Below the pieces are notes generated by a model. That model saw only the letters and a list, made by a program, of their open reading frames with translations, did not search any database and was not told where the DNA came from. Made by a program: the position numbers and the translations under genes. A stretch of 64,000 nt of DNA from Bacteroidia bacterium (lineage in GTDB: Bacteria; Bacteroidota; Bacteroidia; Cytophagales; Cyclobacteriaceae), in NCBI GenBank assembly GCA_030432655.1, contig JAUILA010000003.1:62001-126000 (forward strand), in the 5' to 3' direction. This document shows positions 9,157-19,496 of the stretch, piece by piece; within the stretch, counting starts at the first letter, position 1; the number at the start of each line of letters is the position of its first letter.

Positions 9157-10210
9157 TTTTTATCCGGGACCATCACAAGTTTACAAGGAAATTCCGGCCT
9201 ACGTGAATAAGGCCTGGGAAACGGGCATTATCAGCGAGAATCACCGGAGCAAGAACTTCATGAAGCTTTACAAATCCACCGTAAGGCTTTTGCAAAAACG
9301 ACTGGAGATCCCTGAGGATTACAGTGTAATTTTCGTTTCATCAGCCACTGAATGCTGGGAGATCATTGCGCAATCCCTTATCAGTAAAAATTCGTTTCAC
9401 TTTTATAATGGGGCATTCGGGGAGAAATGGTATAAGTACACGCGGAAAATTCAACCCCTGGCCATAGGCTATCGTTTCGGCGAAGATGTCGTTCTCCAAC
9501 CCCGGAATATCGACCTTTCCGGTACAGAGGCAGGCGTGATCTGTATCACCCAGAACGAAACTTCGAACGGGACGCAGGTGTCAAACGAACAGATCAGTGC
9601 TTTCCAGTCACTTTACCCCGATTCACTGATCGCTGTCGATGCCACCTCCTCCATGGCCGGTATTCACCTTGATTTTAGTGTGGCTGATGTCTGGTATGCT
9701 TCCGTTCAGAAATGCTTCGGTCTTCCTGCCGGTATGGGGGTCCTGATCGTTTCCCCGAAAGCCATGGCCCAGGCGCTTCGGATCGGCGAGAATGACCATT
9801 ATAACAGCCTTTTGTTTATGCAGGAGAATGCATCTAAATGGCAGACCCATTACACTCCCAATATCCTGGACATCTATCTTCTCAAAGAGACCCTCAGCAA
9901 TGCCAAAGGAATACGGAAAACCAATAAACGACTGGCTAAGCGACTGCAGTCACTCACCACTCTTATCTATGGCCGTGATGACTGGGAATTTCTGTGCACC
10001 AATGACCAGGTGCGGTCGACAACGGTAATTACGGTGAAGGGCAGTGTAAAAAAAGTAAAAAACCTGAAGGAGGCTGCACGAAAGAATGGCATCATCCTCG
10101 GCAACGGGTATGGTCCGTATGCCGATTCGACATTCCGGATCGCCAATTTTCCAGCAACCACACGGTCTGACTGGAAGCTGCTGAAGGATTTCTTAAAGTC
10201 TCACCTTTAA
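9149..10210 (+). CDS. Class V aminotransferase, phosphoserine aminotransferase-like
   Basis: PLP enzyme of the SerC/AGXT fold family, 353 residues. The PLP lysine is in YASVQKCFGLPAG (about residue 191), preceded by the cofactor Asp in IAVDATSSMAG. The N-terminus SFYPGPSQVY recalls SerC (NFxPGP). It overlaps aroQ by 8 bases and so is translated from the same message. It is shorter and more divergent than a textbook SerC, so substrate specificity is uncertain; phosphoserine or alanine-glyoxylate type transamination are both possible. Confidence 0.8.
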   Translation: MVSFYPGPSQVYKEIPAYVNKAWETGIISENHRSKNFMKLYKSTVRLLQKRLEIPEDYSVIFVSSATECWEIIAQSLISKNSFHFYNGAFGEKWYKYTRKIQPLAIGYRFGEDVVLQPRNIDLSGTEAGVICITQNETSNGTQVSNEQISAFQSLYPDSLIAVDATSSMAGIHLDFSVADVWYASVQKCFGLPAGMGVLIVSPKAMAQALRIGENDHYNSLLFMQENASKWQTHYTPNILDIYLLKETLSNAKGIRKTNKRLAKRLQSLTTLIYGRDDWEFLCTNDQVRSTTVITVKGSVKKVKNLKEAARKNGIILGNGYGPYADSTFRIANFPATTRSDWKLLKDFLKSHL

Positions 10211-10260
10211 GATATTGTTACCCTGCTGGAAGTTAGCGCCCGATTACCTTTCTTTGCAGC

Positions 10261-10833
10261 ATGTTTTCATTCAAGGACTCATTATCTGTCACGCTGATCC
10301 TGTTTTCAGTGATTGACATTCTCGGATCAATTCCGATCATCATTTCCCTGCGCAAACGGGAAGGAAAAATCCATTCCGGGAGGGCAACGCTGATCTCCGG
10401 TGCCCTGATGATCCTGTTCCTTTTTCTGGGGCAATCAATCCTTCAGTTATTCGGACTGGACGTCGGATCTTTTGCAGTGGCCGGGGCAATCATTATGTTT
10501 ATCCTTTCACTGGAGATGATCCTTGGCGTCAACTTTTTTCACGAAGAGCCGGAATCTACCGGGTCGGGATCGGTTGTTCCGCTTGCATTCCCGCTGATTG
10601 CCGGTGCTGGGACCCTTACGACCATTCTATCCATACGGGTTGTTTACGACAATCTGAATATCCTGGTGGGTATCCTCATCAACCTGCTTTTTGTATACCT
10701 GGTACTTAAATCAACCAACTGGCTGGAACTAAAGCTTGGTCCGTCCGGGTTTAATATTTTACGCAGGGTTTTTGGTATTATCCTCCTGGCTATTGCCGTT
10801 AAGATTTTTAAAGACAACATAACCTCCTCATGA
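10261..10833 (+). CDS. MarC family integral membrane protein
   Basis: 190 residues with six predicted membrane helices and the MarC/UPF0056 pattern: an N-terminal FSVIDILGSIPIIISL helix, an ILSLEMILG stretch and the repeat-like PLAFPLIAGAGTLTTI in the second half. The physiological role of this family is not settled; the old link to multiple antibiotic resistance was not upheld. The gene starts 50 bases after the aminotransferase and its stop overlaps the rnhA start by 4 bases (ATGA). Confidence 0.85.
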   Translation: MFSFKDSLSVTLILFSVIDILGSIPIIISLRKREGKIHSGRATLISGALMILFLFLGQSILQLFGLDVGSFAVAGAIIMFILSLEMILGVNFFHEEPESTGSGSVVPLAFPLIAGAGTLTTILSIRVVYDNLNILVGILINLLFVYLVLKSTNWLELKLGPSGFNILRRVFGIILLAIAVKIFKDNITSS

Positions 10834-11327
10834 GTGATCCCCAGACTATAATCATGTACACTGATGGTGCTGCCAAAGGAAATCCAGGTCCCGGTGGCTT
10901 TGGAACCGTACTGCTGGCCCGTGTCAACGGAAAACTTTACCGGAAAGAATTATCGGAAGGATTCCGTAAAACCACGAACAACCGGATGGAATTACTGGCG
11001 GTAATCCGGGGATTGGAATCGGTGCGAAACAAAGGAAGCAGGATACAGATATATTCAGACAGCAAGTACGTGGTCGAAGCCGTTGAAAAAGGCTGGATAT
11101 GGTCCTGGCAGAAAAAAGGATTTGCCAAAAAAGCCAATACCGACCTGTGGAAGCAATTTATCCCCTTGTATAAAAACCATGATGTAAAATTTCACTGGGT
11201 GAAAGGACATGCGGGCCTGGAGGAAAATGAACGATGTGATGAACTGGCAGTAGCCGCGGCAGAATCTGGTCAGTTAAAGATCGACAAGGGGTACGAAAAT
11301 CCGGAAGGCGATTCCGGCATGTTCTGA
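10830..11327 (+). CDS. rnhA: Ribonuclease HI
   Basis: Cleaves the RNA strand of RNA-DNA hybrids, removing R-loops and primers. It has 165 residues. The Asp-Glu-Asp-Asp catalytic set is seen in YTDGAAKGNPGPGG, NNRMELLAVIRGL, IYSDSKYVVEAV and NERCDELAVAAA, and the basic handle region (WIWSWQKKGFAKKANTD) and HWVKGHAG loop are present. It is translationally coupled to the MarC gene and converges on the enoyl-CoA hydratase gene with no gap (stops are adjacent). Confidence 0.96.
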   Translation: MSDPQTIIMYTDGAAKGNPGPGGFGTVLLARVNGKLYRKELSEGFRKTTNNRMELLAVIRGLESVRNKGSRIQIYSDSKYVVEAVEKGWIWSWQKKGFAKKANTDLWKQFIPLYKNHDVKFHWVKGHAGLEENERCDELAVAAAESGQLKIDKGYENPEGDSGMF

Positions 11328-12107
11328 TCAGTTACCCTTGAACCGGGGCTTACGTTTTTCAAGAAATGCCGCAACCCCTTCTTTGTAATCTTCGCTGTTG
11401 CCGGCAATTTCCTGGCAATATGCCTCATAATCCAGCATTTCATCCAGCGAAGAACTGCCTGATTTATTCAGCATCTTTTTCATCAGACCAATTGCCCGGG
11501 TTGGCGCAGCGGCATAATAGGCCGTATATTCTCCCACTGCCTCATCGAGTTGGTCGTGCGGAACCACTTTATTGACCAGTCCGATTTTCAGCGCCTCGTC
11601 CGCCTTTACCCGGCTGCCCATCGTTGCCAGCTCGAATGCCTTTGCCGAACCAACAAGCCTTGGCAGAAAATAGGAAGAGCCAGAATCCAGTACGAGCCCG
11701 ATATTGACAAACACTTCCGTCAGCATGGCATTCTCCGAGGCAATAATCAGATCACAAGCCAGTGCCAGCGAACAGCCTGCCCCGGCTGCCACCCCGTTCA
11801 GACGGCAAAGTACAGGCTTTGGCATGTTTCTCATCGCCCGGATTATCGGATTGTACCGTTTATACAGGGAGTCGATGAATGAACGTTTTTCCGAAGGATC
11901 GCTGCTTTTAAGGTCCTGGCCACTGCAGAAGGCTTTCCCTTGTCCTGTCAGCACCACGACCCGAACGGCATCGTCCCGTTTGGCATCTTTCAGGGCATCC
12001 TGAAGTTCATAGGTCAGCTGATCATTAAGGGCATTGTAAACATCCGGACGGGCAAGTTCAATGGTGGCAACCCCATTTTCAACCTTATAATTTAGAAATT
12101 CTGGCAT
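11328..12107 (-). CDS. Enoyl-CoA hydratase/isomerase, PaaG-like
   Basis: Crotonase-fold enzyme, 259 residues from the chosen ATG at 12107 (an earlier in-frame start at 12140 would overlap the upstream gene). Oxyanion-hole motifs are GKAFCSGQDL and GVAAGAGCSLALACD; the acidic position typical of the 1,2-epoxyphenylacetyl-CoA isomerase PaaG lies in FVNIGLVLDSGSSYFLPRL. The pattern D-SGSSYFLP is close to PaaG. A phenylacetate operon starts about 49 kb away at 61.4 kb, so this gene may supply the isomerase step, but a general beta-oxidation role is also possible. Confidence 0.8.
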   Translation of the reverse strand: MPEFLNYKVENGVATIELARPDVYNALNDQLTYELQDALKDAKRDDAVRVVVLTGQGKAFCSGQDLKSSDPSEKRSFIDSLYKRYNPIIRAMRNMPKPVLCRLNGVAAGAGCSLALACDLIIASENAMLTEVFVNIGLVLDSGSSYFLPRLVGSAKAFELATMGSRVKADEALKIGLVNKVVPHDQLDEAVGEYTAYYAAAPTRAIGLMKKMLNKSGSSSLDEMLDYEAYCQEIAGNSEDYKEGVAAFLEKRKPRFKGN

Positions 12108-12109
12108 GG

Positions 12110-12730
12110 TCAAATCATTAAGTACATAGTCAGGAAACAAACGACAAACCCGGTCACTGCGCCGGAATACACTTCCGCGGGAGAATGCTCATTCAGGTAC
12201 AAACGCGAAGAAGTGACCAACCCGGCAATAAGTAAACTTACCATTACCGGGATAAATAATCCAGCGACGGGAACCCGGAGGTGAAGGGCCAGCAGGAAAC
12301 CCACCAGGCCCCAGATCCCTGCGGCATGGATACTGACTTTCAAAAAGAATGTCTGAATGAATATCATAAAAATGACCAGGGTTACCCCGAAAAACACGGC
12401 GACCAGCGCTTCACTGAAAGGCAATTTGGTCAAAAAGAGGTAGGTTGTTACTGCGTAGTAACTGCCGATGAAAAAAAACGGCATCAGTCGTTCGCGACGG
12501 TTGCGCATGTACAGGGAATCAATGGAACCCAGCAGTTTCATCACCACGATACTGCAAAACGGAATAATAAAGGTAAGTGTAAAAACAACCAGCAGGACTT
12601 TTCGGATAGAAGCCGGGTCTACCGGGCGGATGACTTCGGGAATCGTAATATACAGGGTTCCGAGCAGCAGGGAAGTAAGCAGCAACGGATGGAAAAGAAA
12701 AGACAGAAAACGGGCAGCAGAAGTAAGCAC
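12110..12730 (-). CDS. PAP2-like membrane protein
   Basis: 206 residues with about six membrane helices. The motifs KVSIHAAGIWG and SRLYLNEHSPAEVYSGAVTG correspond in place to motifs 2 and 3 of PAP2 lipid phosphatases, where a Ser-Gly-His and an SR-x5-H-x3-D element are expected; here the last acidic residue is Glu rather than Asp and motif 1 is weak. Catalytic activity is therefore uncertain. The start overlaps the stop of rpoN by one base, and the gene ends 2 bases before the enoyl-CoA hydratase start. Confidence 0.65.
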   Translation of the reverse strand: MLTSAARFLSFLFHPLLLTSLLLGTLYITIPEVIRPVDPASIRKVLLVVFTLTFIIPFCSIVVMKLLGSIDSLYMRNRRERLMPFFFIGSYYAVTTYLFLTKLPFSEALVAVFFGVTLVIFMIFIQTFFLKVSIHAAGIWGLVGFLLALHLRVPVAGLFIPVMVSLLIAGLVTSSRLYLNEHSPAEVYSGAVTGFVVCFLTMYLMI

Positions 12731-14172
12731 TATAATTCTTTTCTCAGTCTGGCAACTGGTATATTCAGCTGTTCCCGGTATTTGGCAACCGTACGCCGGG
12801 CAATGTTATACCCCTTGCCCTTTAATAGTTTTTCAAGTTTGTCGTCGGATAATGGTTTCTTTTTATCCTCATTATCGACAATATTCCTTAGTTCATTTTT
12901 TACCTCGCGGCTGCTGACATCTTCACCACTGTCTGTGGCAATCCCTTCGGAAAAGAAGTATTTCAACGGAAATATGCCAAAATCAGTCTGTACGGCCTTG
13001 CTGTTAGCAACCCGGGAAACGGTGGAAATATCCATATCAATGATATTGGCGATATCCTTGAGAATCATTGGCCGCAGCTTTGATTCATCCCCTTCCTGGA
13101 AATAGTCATACTGAAAATCAACGATTGCCCGCATCGTATTCAGTAAAGTGTTTTGTCGTTGTTTAATAGCATCGATAAACCATTTGGCAGCGTCCAGTTT
13201 CTGCTTGACAAAACTTACCGTATCCTTGAGCTTCTTATCCTTTTTATCACTCTTGTCATAGGCATCTAGCATATCGGAATACGAACGGCTGACCCTCAGG
13301 TCCGGGGCATTCCTGGAATTAAGTGCCAGCTCAAGCTCTCCGTTATTGTTTGAGAGAATAAAATCAGGGAGCAGGTACTGGGTCCTGGCGATACCGGTGG
13401 ACGTACCACCCGGCTTCGGGTTCAGCTTCCGGATCACTTCAATGGCATCCTTCACATATTCCTCATCATCGATATCAAGTTTTTTCATGATCTTGTCGTA
13501 ATGCTTCTTCGTAAATTCGTCAAAGCATTCATCCAGGATCTTGGTAGCCACGATCACATCGATGTTATGATCATGATCTGCCCGTCGCTCAAGTTGAAGT
13601 AACAGGCATTCCTGCAGGTTTCTGGCCGCAATTCCGGGCGGGTCGAAATTCTGGATTTTCATAAGAATATCCTCCACCTCATCAATATCGGTATCAATAT
13701 TCTGTGAAAAGGCGAGGTCATTGATGATGGAATCCAGATCACGCCGGATATATCCATCACTCTCAATGCTTCCGATCAGCTGCTTGCCAATAGCAAACTG
13801 CCTATCATCCAGCCGTAAAAACCCCAGTTGGTCGAGCAGTTGCTCATTAAGGGTGTTGTTGGTCGGAATTGGCATGTCCTTATCTTCCTCATTGCTTCTC
13901 CCGTCACCCTGCATTTTGTACCCCGCAAAATCATCGTCCTGGAGGTAGTCTTCAACATCCAGTTCGTCATCCGTCGATGTCTCCTCCTCCTGGTATTCAT
14001 CGATCGGTTCATCTGGCTCTTCCTTCCCTTCTTCAAGCGCCGGATTATCTTCCAGCTCCTCCTCGATACGGCTCTCAAGTTCCGCCGTCGGAATCTGCAA
14101 AAGCTTAATAAACTGTATCTGTTGGGGAGACAGTTTTTGCTGTAAACTCTGCGTTAAACCTAGCTTCTGCAT
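12730..14172 (-). CDS. rpoN: RNA polymerase sigma-54 factor
   Basis: Directs RNA polymerase to -24/-12 promoters and needs AAA+ activators. It has 480 residues with all three regions: the N-terminal activator-interacting domain (QSLQQKLSPQQIQFIKLLQ, residues 8-26, then an acidic stretch 40-95), the core-binding and helix-turn-helix domain (DISTVSRVANSKAVQT, about residue 390), and the C-terminal RpoN box ARRTVAKYREQL with RLRKEL at the very end. No sigma-54 activator is encoded in the window. It is divergent from asnS, a pairing known in Bacteroidota. Confidence 0.96.
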   Translation of the reverse strand: MQKLGLTQSLQQKLSPQQIQFIKLLQIPTAELESRIEEELEDNPALEEGKEEPDEPIDEYQEEETSTDDELDVEDYLQDDDFAGYKMQGDGRSNEEDKDMPIPTNNTLNEQLLDQLGFLRLDDRQFAIGKQLIGSIESDGYIRRDLDSIINDLAFSQNIDTDIDEVEDILMKIQNFDPPGIAARNLQECLLLQLERRADHDHNIDVIVATKILDECFDEFTKKHYDKIMKKLDIDDEEYVKDAIEVIRKLNPKPGGTSTGIARTQYLLPDFILSNNNGELELALNSRNAPDLRVSRSYSDMLDAYDKSDKKDKKLKDTVSFVKQKLDAAKWFIDAIKQRQNTLLNTMRAIVDFQYDYFQEGDESKLRPMILKDIANIIDMDISTVSRVANSKAVQTDFGIFPLKYFFSEGIATDSGEDVSSREVKNELRNIVDNEDKKKPLSDDKLEKLLKGKGYNIARRTVAKYREQLNIPVARLRKEL

Positions 14173-14318
14173 ACTAAAATTATCTTCATTTTCGGGCCTA
14201 ATTAAAGATAGTCAAAGTTATTATATTTAATCCATTCTTTGACAAAAAGCACAAATAATCGTTTTTTTGCGCACTATTTCAACGACTGAAAGTAACGTTT
14301 GTTTAAGCAATATTTATC

Positions 14319-15761
14319 GTGAGTAAAAAATCCAGAATTAAGATCCGGACTCTGCTGCAGAAAGCACCGGTTGGCGAACAGGTAATTGTTAAAGGATGGG
14401 TGCGGACTTTCCGCAACAATCAGTTTGTAGCCCTGAACGACGGATCCACCATTAATAACCTTCAGGTGGTCGTGGATTATGAGAATACTGACGAAAAAAT
14501 ATTGCGTAAAATCACGACCGGCGCCTGCATTTCGGCAGAAGGAACGGTTGTGGAATCTCCCGGCCGCGGACAATCCGTCGAGATCAAAGCCAGTACGGTG
14601 GAGATACTGGGTGAAGCAGATCCCGAAAAGTACCCGCTGCAGCCAAAACGGCACTCACTTGAATTCCTGCGGGAGATTGCCCATTTACGTGTACGCACTA
14701 ACACCTTCAGTGCGGTCTACCGCATCCGGCATGCCATGATCTTTGCTGTACACAAATTTTTCCAGGAAAAAGGCTTCCTAAATATACATACCCCGATCAT
14801 TACCGGGTCTGATGCCGAAGGTGCAGGCGAGATGTTCCGGGTTACAACCCTTGATCCGGTAAACCCGCCCCTGACCGAATCAGGGGAAGTCGATTACAAA
14901 GAGGATTTCTTTGAAAAAGAAACCAACCTTACGGTATCTGGTCAGCTGGAAGTCGAAACCGCATGTTTGGCGCTTTCTGATGTATACACGTTTGGTCCCA
15001 CTTTCCGTGCCGAGAACTCCAATACCTCACGCCACCTGGCGGAATTCTGGATGATCGAGCCCGAGGTGGCTTTCTGCGACCTGGATGAACTGATGGGACT
15101 GGCGGAAGAATTTGTCAAGTACCTGGTCGCATATGCCCTGGAGAATTGCGCGGATGACCTGGCATTCCTTGAAAAACGGCTCGCGGAAGAGGAAAAACAC
15201 AAGCCGCAGCAGGAACGCAGTCCGATGGGCCTGGTGGAAAGGCTCAATTTTGTGCGGGAGAATGAATTTGTACGACTTACCTACACCGAAGCCATAGAAA
15301 TTCTTCGCCGTTCCAAGCCGAATCAAAAAAAGAAATTCCAGTATCTTATTGAAGGCTGGGGAGCTGACCTACAAAGTGAACATGAGCGTTTCCTGGTAGA
15401 AAAGCATTTCAAAAAGCCCGTTATCCTGTTTAACTACCCCAAGGACATTAAGGCGTTTTATATGCGCCAGAATGAAGACGGGAAAACCGTGGCAGCCATG
15501 GACGTCTTGTTTCCGGGGATCGGTGAAATTATTGGCGGATCACAGCGGGAGGAAAGATTTGACAATCTGCAGGCACGGGTAAAGGAACTTGAAATCCCTG
15601 AAAAAGATCTCTGGTGGTACCTCGAGTTACGCAAGTTCGGCACAGCGCCTCCCAGCGGGTTCGGGCTGGGTTTTGAACGCATGATCCAGTTTATCTGTGG
15701 CATGGGTAATATCCGGGACGTAATCCCATTCCCCAGGACACCTGGTAACGCGGAATTCTAA
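14319..15761 (+). CDS. asnS: Asparaginyl-tRNA synthetase
   Basis: Class IIb synthetase charging tRNA-Asn, 480 residues. The start is GTG at 14319, chosen because no suitable in-frame ATG precedes the OB-fold domain. The N-terminal OB-fold (about residues 17-120, with [20 protein letters not shown]) binds the anticodon. The catalytic core has motif 2 ([21 protein letters not shown]) and motif 3 ([15 protein letters not shown]), and [15 protein letters not shown] lies between. Presence of AsnRS means Asn-tRNA need not be made by transamidation. Confidence 0.96.
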   Translation: MSKKSRIKIRTLLQKAPVGEQVIVKGWVRTFRNNQFVALNDGSTINNLQVVVDYENTDEKILRKITTGACISAEGTVVESPGRGQSVEIKASTVEILGEADPEKYPLQPKRHSLEFLREIAHLRVRTNTFSAVYRIRHAMIFAVHKFFQEKGFLNIHTPIITGSDAEGAGEMFRVTTLDPVNPPLTESGEVDYKEDFFEKETNLTVSGQLEVETACLALSDVYTFGPTFRAENSNTSRHLAEFWMIEPEVAFCDLDELMGLAEEFVKYLVAYALENCADDLAFLEKRLAEEEKHKPQQERSPMGLVERLNFVRENEFVRLTYTEAIEILRRSKPNQKKKFQYLIEGWGADLQSEHERFLVEKHFKKPVILFNYPKDIKAFYMRQNEDGKTVAAMDVLFPGIGEIIGGSQREERFDNLQARVKELEIPEKDLWWYLELRKFGTAPPSGFGLGFERMIQFICGMGNIRDVIPFPRTPGNAEF

Positions 15762-15764
15762 AAA

Positions 15765-15786
15765 AAAGCGCTGTTCTCAGCGCTTT
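15765..15786. terminator. Bidirectional terminator between asnS and the T9SS protein gene
   Basis: AGCGCTG / CAGCGCT stem with a TTCT loop, flanked by A and T runs on the two sides. It lies 4 bases after asnS and includes the last codons of the convergent gene, so it can stop transcription from both sides. Confidence 0.8.
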
Positions 15787-16145
15787 ACAAATTTATAGGT
15801 TTCTCCGAAAAAGGTCTGTTCATCCTTTATGGCAATGAGGTAATAGCCTGGCGCCAGATCCTTTACCTGAATCTCAAACAGATCATCTTCTTTTTGTTCG
15901 ATCTCAATGTCAATCGGGTTTCCGATGATATTGTAAAGGGTAAGTTTCGGATTTTGAAGGGTTGAATTTTTTATCTCCACCTGAATATAATCCACCGAGG
16001 GATTAGGGAATAATTTTACGACATTCGGACTCTCATCCATGGTGGAAGCATCAAAGCGATCAAGTTCGCCCCGTGTCTGGGCCGAGACATCCACTGAAAA
16101 CGATATCAGTGCCATCGTACAAATTGCCAGTAATAATTGCTTCAT
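15777..16145 (-). CDS. Minimal secreted protein with a T9SS type A sorting domain
   Basis: 122 residues from the ATG at 16145, which is preceded by a GGAGGA ribosome site and starts a Sec signal peptide (MKQLLLAICTMALISFSVDVSAQ). After cleavage only about 20 residues (TRGELDRFDASTMDESPNVV) remain before the sorting domain itself: KLFPNPSVDYIQVEI, LTLYNIIGNPI, and GYYLIAIKDEQTFFGETYKFVK. This matches the Por secretion system C-terminal domain that directs export through the type IX machinery. There is almost no cargo. No T9SS component is encoded in the window. Confidence 0.85.
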   Translation of the reverse strand: MKQLLLAICTMALISFSVDVSAQTRGELDRFDASTMDESPNVVKLFPNPSVDYIQVEIKNSTLQNPKLTLYNIIGNPIDIEIEQKEDDLFEIQVKDLAPGYYLIAIKDEQTFFGETYKFVKR

Positions 16146-16291
16146 ATGCCAGTTCCTCCAACTATAGATGATGCAAAAATCAAGCCATTGTTGTTGCATC
16201 AGTAGTGTACTTTTTCTTTTTACGCATTTCAGAAACAAAGGTTTCCGTGCTTTTTACATGACACATAAGCCGGGCAAATGGTTGCACCCCT

Positions 16292-17797
16292 TTATTCATA
16301 AAGTATTTCACCGAATGCCATGGGCAGGTAATCAACAATATCCCCTGATACCATACTGATTTCCGTCAAGTCCAGGACGGCCATATCACCAGCCAGACCG
16401 TGTACATAGACTCCAAGCAGCGCCGCATCCTCCGGATCATATTGCTGGGCCATCAGTCCGGTTATGATCCCGGTGAGCACATCACCGCTACCTGCCGTAG
16501 CCATACCGGGGTTGCCGCTGGTATTGAAGTAAACCGTACCGTCAGGAAGAGCCACAGAAGTATGCGCCCCTTTCAGGACAATAATACAGTGCAGTTCGCG
16601 AGCGAGTTCCTTTTGTTTTTCCAGTCGCTCAAAATCATTCTCCCAGGTCCCTGCCAGTCGCTCAAACTCCTTGGGGTGAGGTGTGAGCACTGAAAATTTC
16701 GGGAGCACTTCTTTGATCTCGTGGTGAGAAGCTATCAGATTCAGCGCATCCGCATCCAGCACCACGGGCTTGTCATAAATCCTGAGCGTCTCCATCAGGG
16801 CATACAGTGTTTCCTGGGCGGTTCCAAGTCCGGGCCCTATACCAACGGCATCCATTCCCTTCAGTTCCGGGCATGTGGTTATGCATTCGTCACTTTCGTC
16901 CGTTACCGCCATGGATTCCGGTAGTGAAGTCTGGATTATGCTGTAGCCACAGGCAGGCACACACATGGTCAGTAACCCGAGCCCTGACCTCATGGCTGCG
17001 GTACCGCACAATACTGCCGCACCCATTTTTCCGTAGCTGCCGGAAATAATCAGGGCTCTTCCGAAATCTCCCTTGTGGGCAAACTTGTCCCTGCGCCGCA
17101 GGATAGTTTGTGCGGTATCGAATGTGAGCAGGAAGTGGTCGGAAGGCGCATTTTTGATAAATTCTTCAGACAATCCTATATCCAGTAATTGCCAGCTTCC
17201 CGTGTAAGGCGCATTCTCCGGGAGTAGCAGCGCCAGCTTAGGCACCTGGAATGTTAATGTATAATCTGCACGGACAATGGCATCCCCGTGGCTGGATTGA
17301 TCTGCAAAAACACCGGAAGGCATATCAACCGAAAGGACCGTGGCATCCGAGGCATTGATCGACTGAATAGCAGACGCATACAACCCCTCGACCGAACGGG
17401 TAAGTCCGGATCCGAAAATCGCATCCGCGACAACATCGAATCCATCCCAGTCCGGCAGGTCAGTTTCACTGTTTACATCATAGACAGGGACAGTACTTCC
17501 GTCCAGACGCTGAAGGTTTTTCCTGAAATCGTCACTCCCCCCTTTATCGGGGTGAATAATGAAAACAGACGCATCATACTGCTGTTCATTCAGCATTCGG
17601 GCCAGGGCCAGACCGTCTCCGCCATTATTCCCGGTGCCGCAACAACAGGCAATTTTAGTTTTTGGAGAATAATTCTCAGTAACCCATTCGGCAAGTCGGG
17701 TTGCCGCCCGTTCCATCAGGTCAGTGGAAGTGATTGGTTCGTTTTCGATCGTGTAGGCATCTGCCTCACGAATCTGGCTGGCTGTTAATATTTTCAT
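16292..17797 (-). CDS. nnrD: Bifunctional NAD(P)H-hydrate epimerase / ADP-dependent hydrate dehydratase
   Basis: Repairs damaged NAD(P)HX. It has 501 residues in the usual fused order: epimerase domain (about 1-215, with [18 protein letters not shown] and the [10 protein letters not shown] loop) and ribokinase-like dehydratase domain (about 225-500, with [26 protein letters not shown], and the catalytic [19 protein letters not shown]). Its start overlaps the nuoD stop by 4 bases, so a cofactor-repair enzyme is coupled to the NADH dehydrogenase genes. Confidence 0.95.
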   Translation of the reverse strand: MKILTASQIREADAYTIENEPITSTDLMERAATRLAEWVTENYSPKTKIACCCGTGNNGGDGLALARMLNEQQYDASVFIIHPDKGGSDDFRKNLQRLDGSTVPVYDVNSETDLPDWDGFDVVADAIFGSGLTRSVEGLYASAIQSINASDATVLSVDMPSGVFADQSSHGDAIVRADYTLTFQVPKLALLLPENAPYTGSWQLLDIGLSEEFIKNAPSDHFLLTFDTAQTILRRRDKFAHKGDFGRALIISGSYGKMGAAVLCGTAAMRSGLGLLTMCVPACGYSIIQTSLPESMAVTDESDECITTCPELKGMDAVGIGPGLGTAQETLYALMETLRIYDKPVVLDADALNLIASHHEIKEVLPKFSVLTPHPKEFERLAGTWENDFERLEKQKELARELHCIIVLKGAHTSVALPDGTVYFNTSGNPGMATAGSGDVLTGIITGLMAQQYDPEDAALLGVYVHGLAGDMAVLDLTEISMVSGDIVDYLPMAFGEILYE

Positions 17798-19011
17798 CGG
17801 TCAACTTCTCCTAAAACTATATCAATAGATCCGAGGATTGCGATGAGGTCTGCAATCATCGTTCCTTTAGAAAGTTCGGAAATAATCGACAGGTTTACAA
17901 AGCAGCAACTTCGGGCTTTACAGCGGAACGGGATATCTGATTTTCCATCTGCCCGGAAGAAAAATCCAAGTTCTCCTTTCGGATTTTCAGCCCGCACGTA
18001 CAGGTCCTGTGCCTTCGGACGGATCTTCTTAGGAACCACTTCCTGCGGATCAAAATCCCTTGAGCGTTTATGTTCACCGGTAAGTTTTGCCAGGCATTGT
18101 TCAATGAGCTTAAAAGATTCCCTGACCTCCAGTACGCGTACGTAATTCCTGTCCCAGCAGTCCCCGACCGACCCGACTTTGCCCTCACCAACCGGAACAT
18201 TAAAATCCAGCTCCGGATAAACGGAATATCCATCGACTTTACGCAAATCGTACCGGAGTCCGGAAGCACGAAGCATAGGACCGGTTATTCCGTAATTTAC
18301 AGCCATTTCGAGCGGCATGATCCCGACATTGGCGGTGCGTTCCACAAAAATCTTATTATAAACAATGACCTTTTCAAGCTCATCGAGTTTCGGGCGAAGG
18401 TAATCTACCAGCTCCTGGCATCGTTCCTCGAAACCCACGGGGATATCATAATACAATCCCCCTACCCAGATGTAATTGTACAGCAGCCGGGCCCCGCTCA
18501 CCCATTCCAGCATGCGCACAACATGCTCCCGGTCACGCATCATCCAGAAGAATGGAGTAAATGCGCCAATATCCATGGCATAGGTTCCAATTGAAACGAA
18601 ATGAGAGGCTATCCTGTTGAGTTCTGCCACAAGGACCCTGATATACTCCACCCGCTTCGGAATCCGGTCCTGGATGCCAAGCATCCGCTCAACCCCCATC
18701 GCGTAGGCATGTTCAGAATTCATGGCCGCCACATAATCCATGCGATCAACATATGGGATGATCTGATTATAGGAGAGGGCTTCAGCATGTTTCTCAAAGC
18801 ATCGGTGCAGGTATCCGATGTGGGGGATGACATCCCTCACGATTTCACCCTCGAGAAGGACTTCAAGTCGGAGAACCCCGTGGGTGGACGGATGCTGGGG
18901 TCCCAGGTTAATAACCACCTCCTCGGTCCGAAGCTGACCCGCCGTGTATTTGTTCGGTTCAGATCGAACCAGGTTATCTTCCCGGTATTCGTACTGGATC
19001 TCGTTAGCCAT
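17794..19011 (-). CDS. nuoD: NADH-quinone oxidoreductase subunit D
   Basis: Peripheral-arm subunit of complex I that forms the quinone site with NuoB. It has 405 residues with [17 protein letters not shown] at the N-terminus, [16 protein letters not shown], and the C-terminal [20 protein letters not shown], all diagnostic. It lies 2 bases downstream of nuoC. The gene order A-B-C-D is canonical, but nuoE to nuoN do not follow; nnrD comes next. Confidence 0.97.
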   Translation of the reverse strand: MANEIQYEYREDNLVRSEPNKYTAGQLRTEEVVINLGPQHPSTHGVLRLEVLLEGEIVRDVIPHIGYLHRCFEKHAEALSYNQIIPYVDRMDYVAAMNSEHAYAMGVERMLGIQDRIPKRVEYIRVLVAELNRIASHFVSIGTYAMDIGAFTPFFWMMRDREHVVRMLEWVSGARLLYNYIWVGGLYYDIPVGFEERCQELVDYLRPKLDELEKVIVYNKIFVERTANVGIMPLEMAVNYGITGPMLRASGLRYDLRKVDGYSVYPELDFNVPVGEGKVGSVGDCWDRNYVRVLEVRESFKLIEQCLAKLTGEHKRSRDFDPQEVVPKKIRPKAQDLYVRAENPKGELGFFFRADGKSDIPFRCKARSCCFVNLSIISELSKGTMIADLIAILGSIDIVLGEVDR

Positions 19012-19013
19012 CC

Positions 19014-19496
19014 TTAATATTTCACAGTGATACCATGGTACTTTTCCTGATGCTCATAGTCTTTTCGTAATGGATAACCTTCCCAGTCAGCCGGAAGCAG
19101 TATTCGCCGCAGGTCAGGGTGGTTCTCAAACCGGATTCCGAGCAGGTCGAAGGTCTCCCGCTCCAGCCAGTTCGCGGTTTTCCAGATACTTGTTACTGAT
19201 TCCACCGAGGGGGAATTACGGTCAATCTGCACCCGGAGCATGAGTGATCTTTCAAACGGAATACTGGTCAGGTTGTAAATAACCTCCATAGTCCCATTCT
19301 CCGGGCCATTATCCAGGCCAGTTACACAATTGAGCAGATCAAAAAAGAATGATTCATGACTATGCAGCAGCCGGCACACCGGGAGCAAATCATCGGGCGC
19401 TATACGTACAGACACAGGAGAATCCTGCTCTCTTACTTCCAGTAAGGTATCCCTTCCAAAATGGTCACGAAGAATATCAGAAAGCTGTTCAATCAT
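19014..19496 (-). CDS. nuoC: NADH-quinone oxidoreductase subunit C
   Basis: 30-kDa-type subunit, 160 residues, separate from NuoD. The family signature is visible as [36 protein letters not shown] near the C-terminus (read in pieces). The start overlaps the nuoB stop by 4 bases and the gene ends 2 bases before nuoD. Confidence 0.95.
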   Translation of the reverse strand: MIEQLSDILRDHFGRDTLLEVREQDSPVSVRIAPDDLLPVCRLLHSHESFFFDLLNCVTGLDNGPENGTMEVIYNLTSIPFERSLMLRVQIDRNSPSVESVTSIWKTANWLERETFDLLGIRFENHPDLRRILLPADWEGYPLRKDYEHQEKYHGITVKY

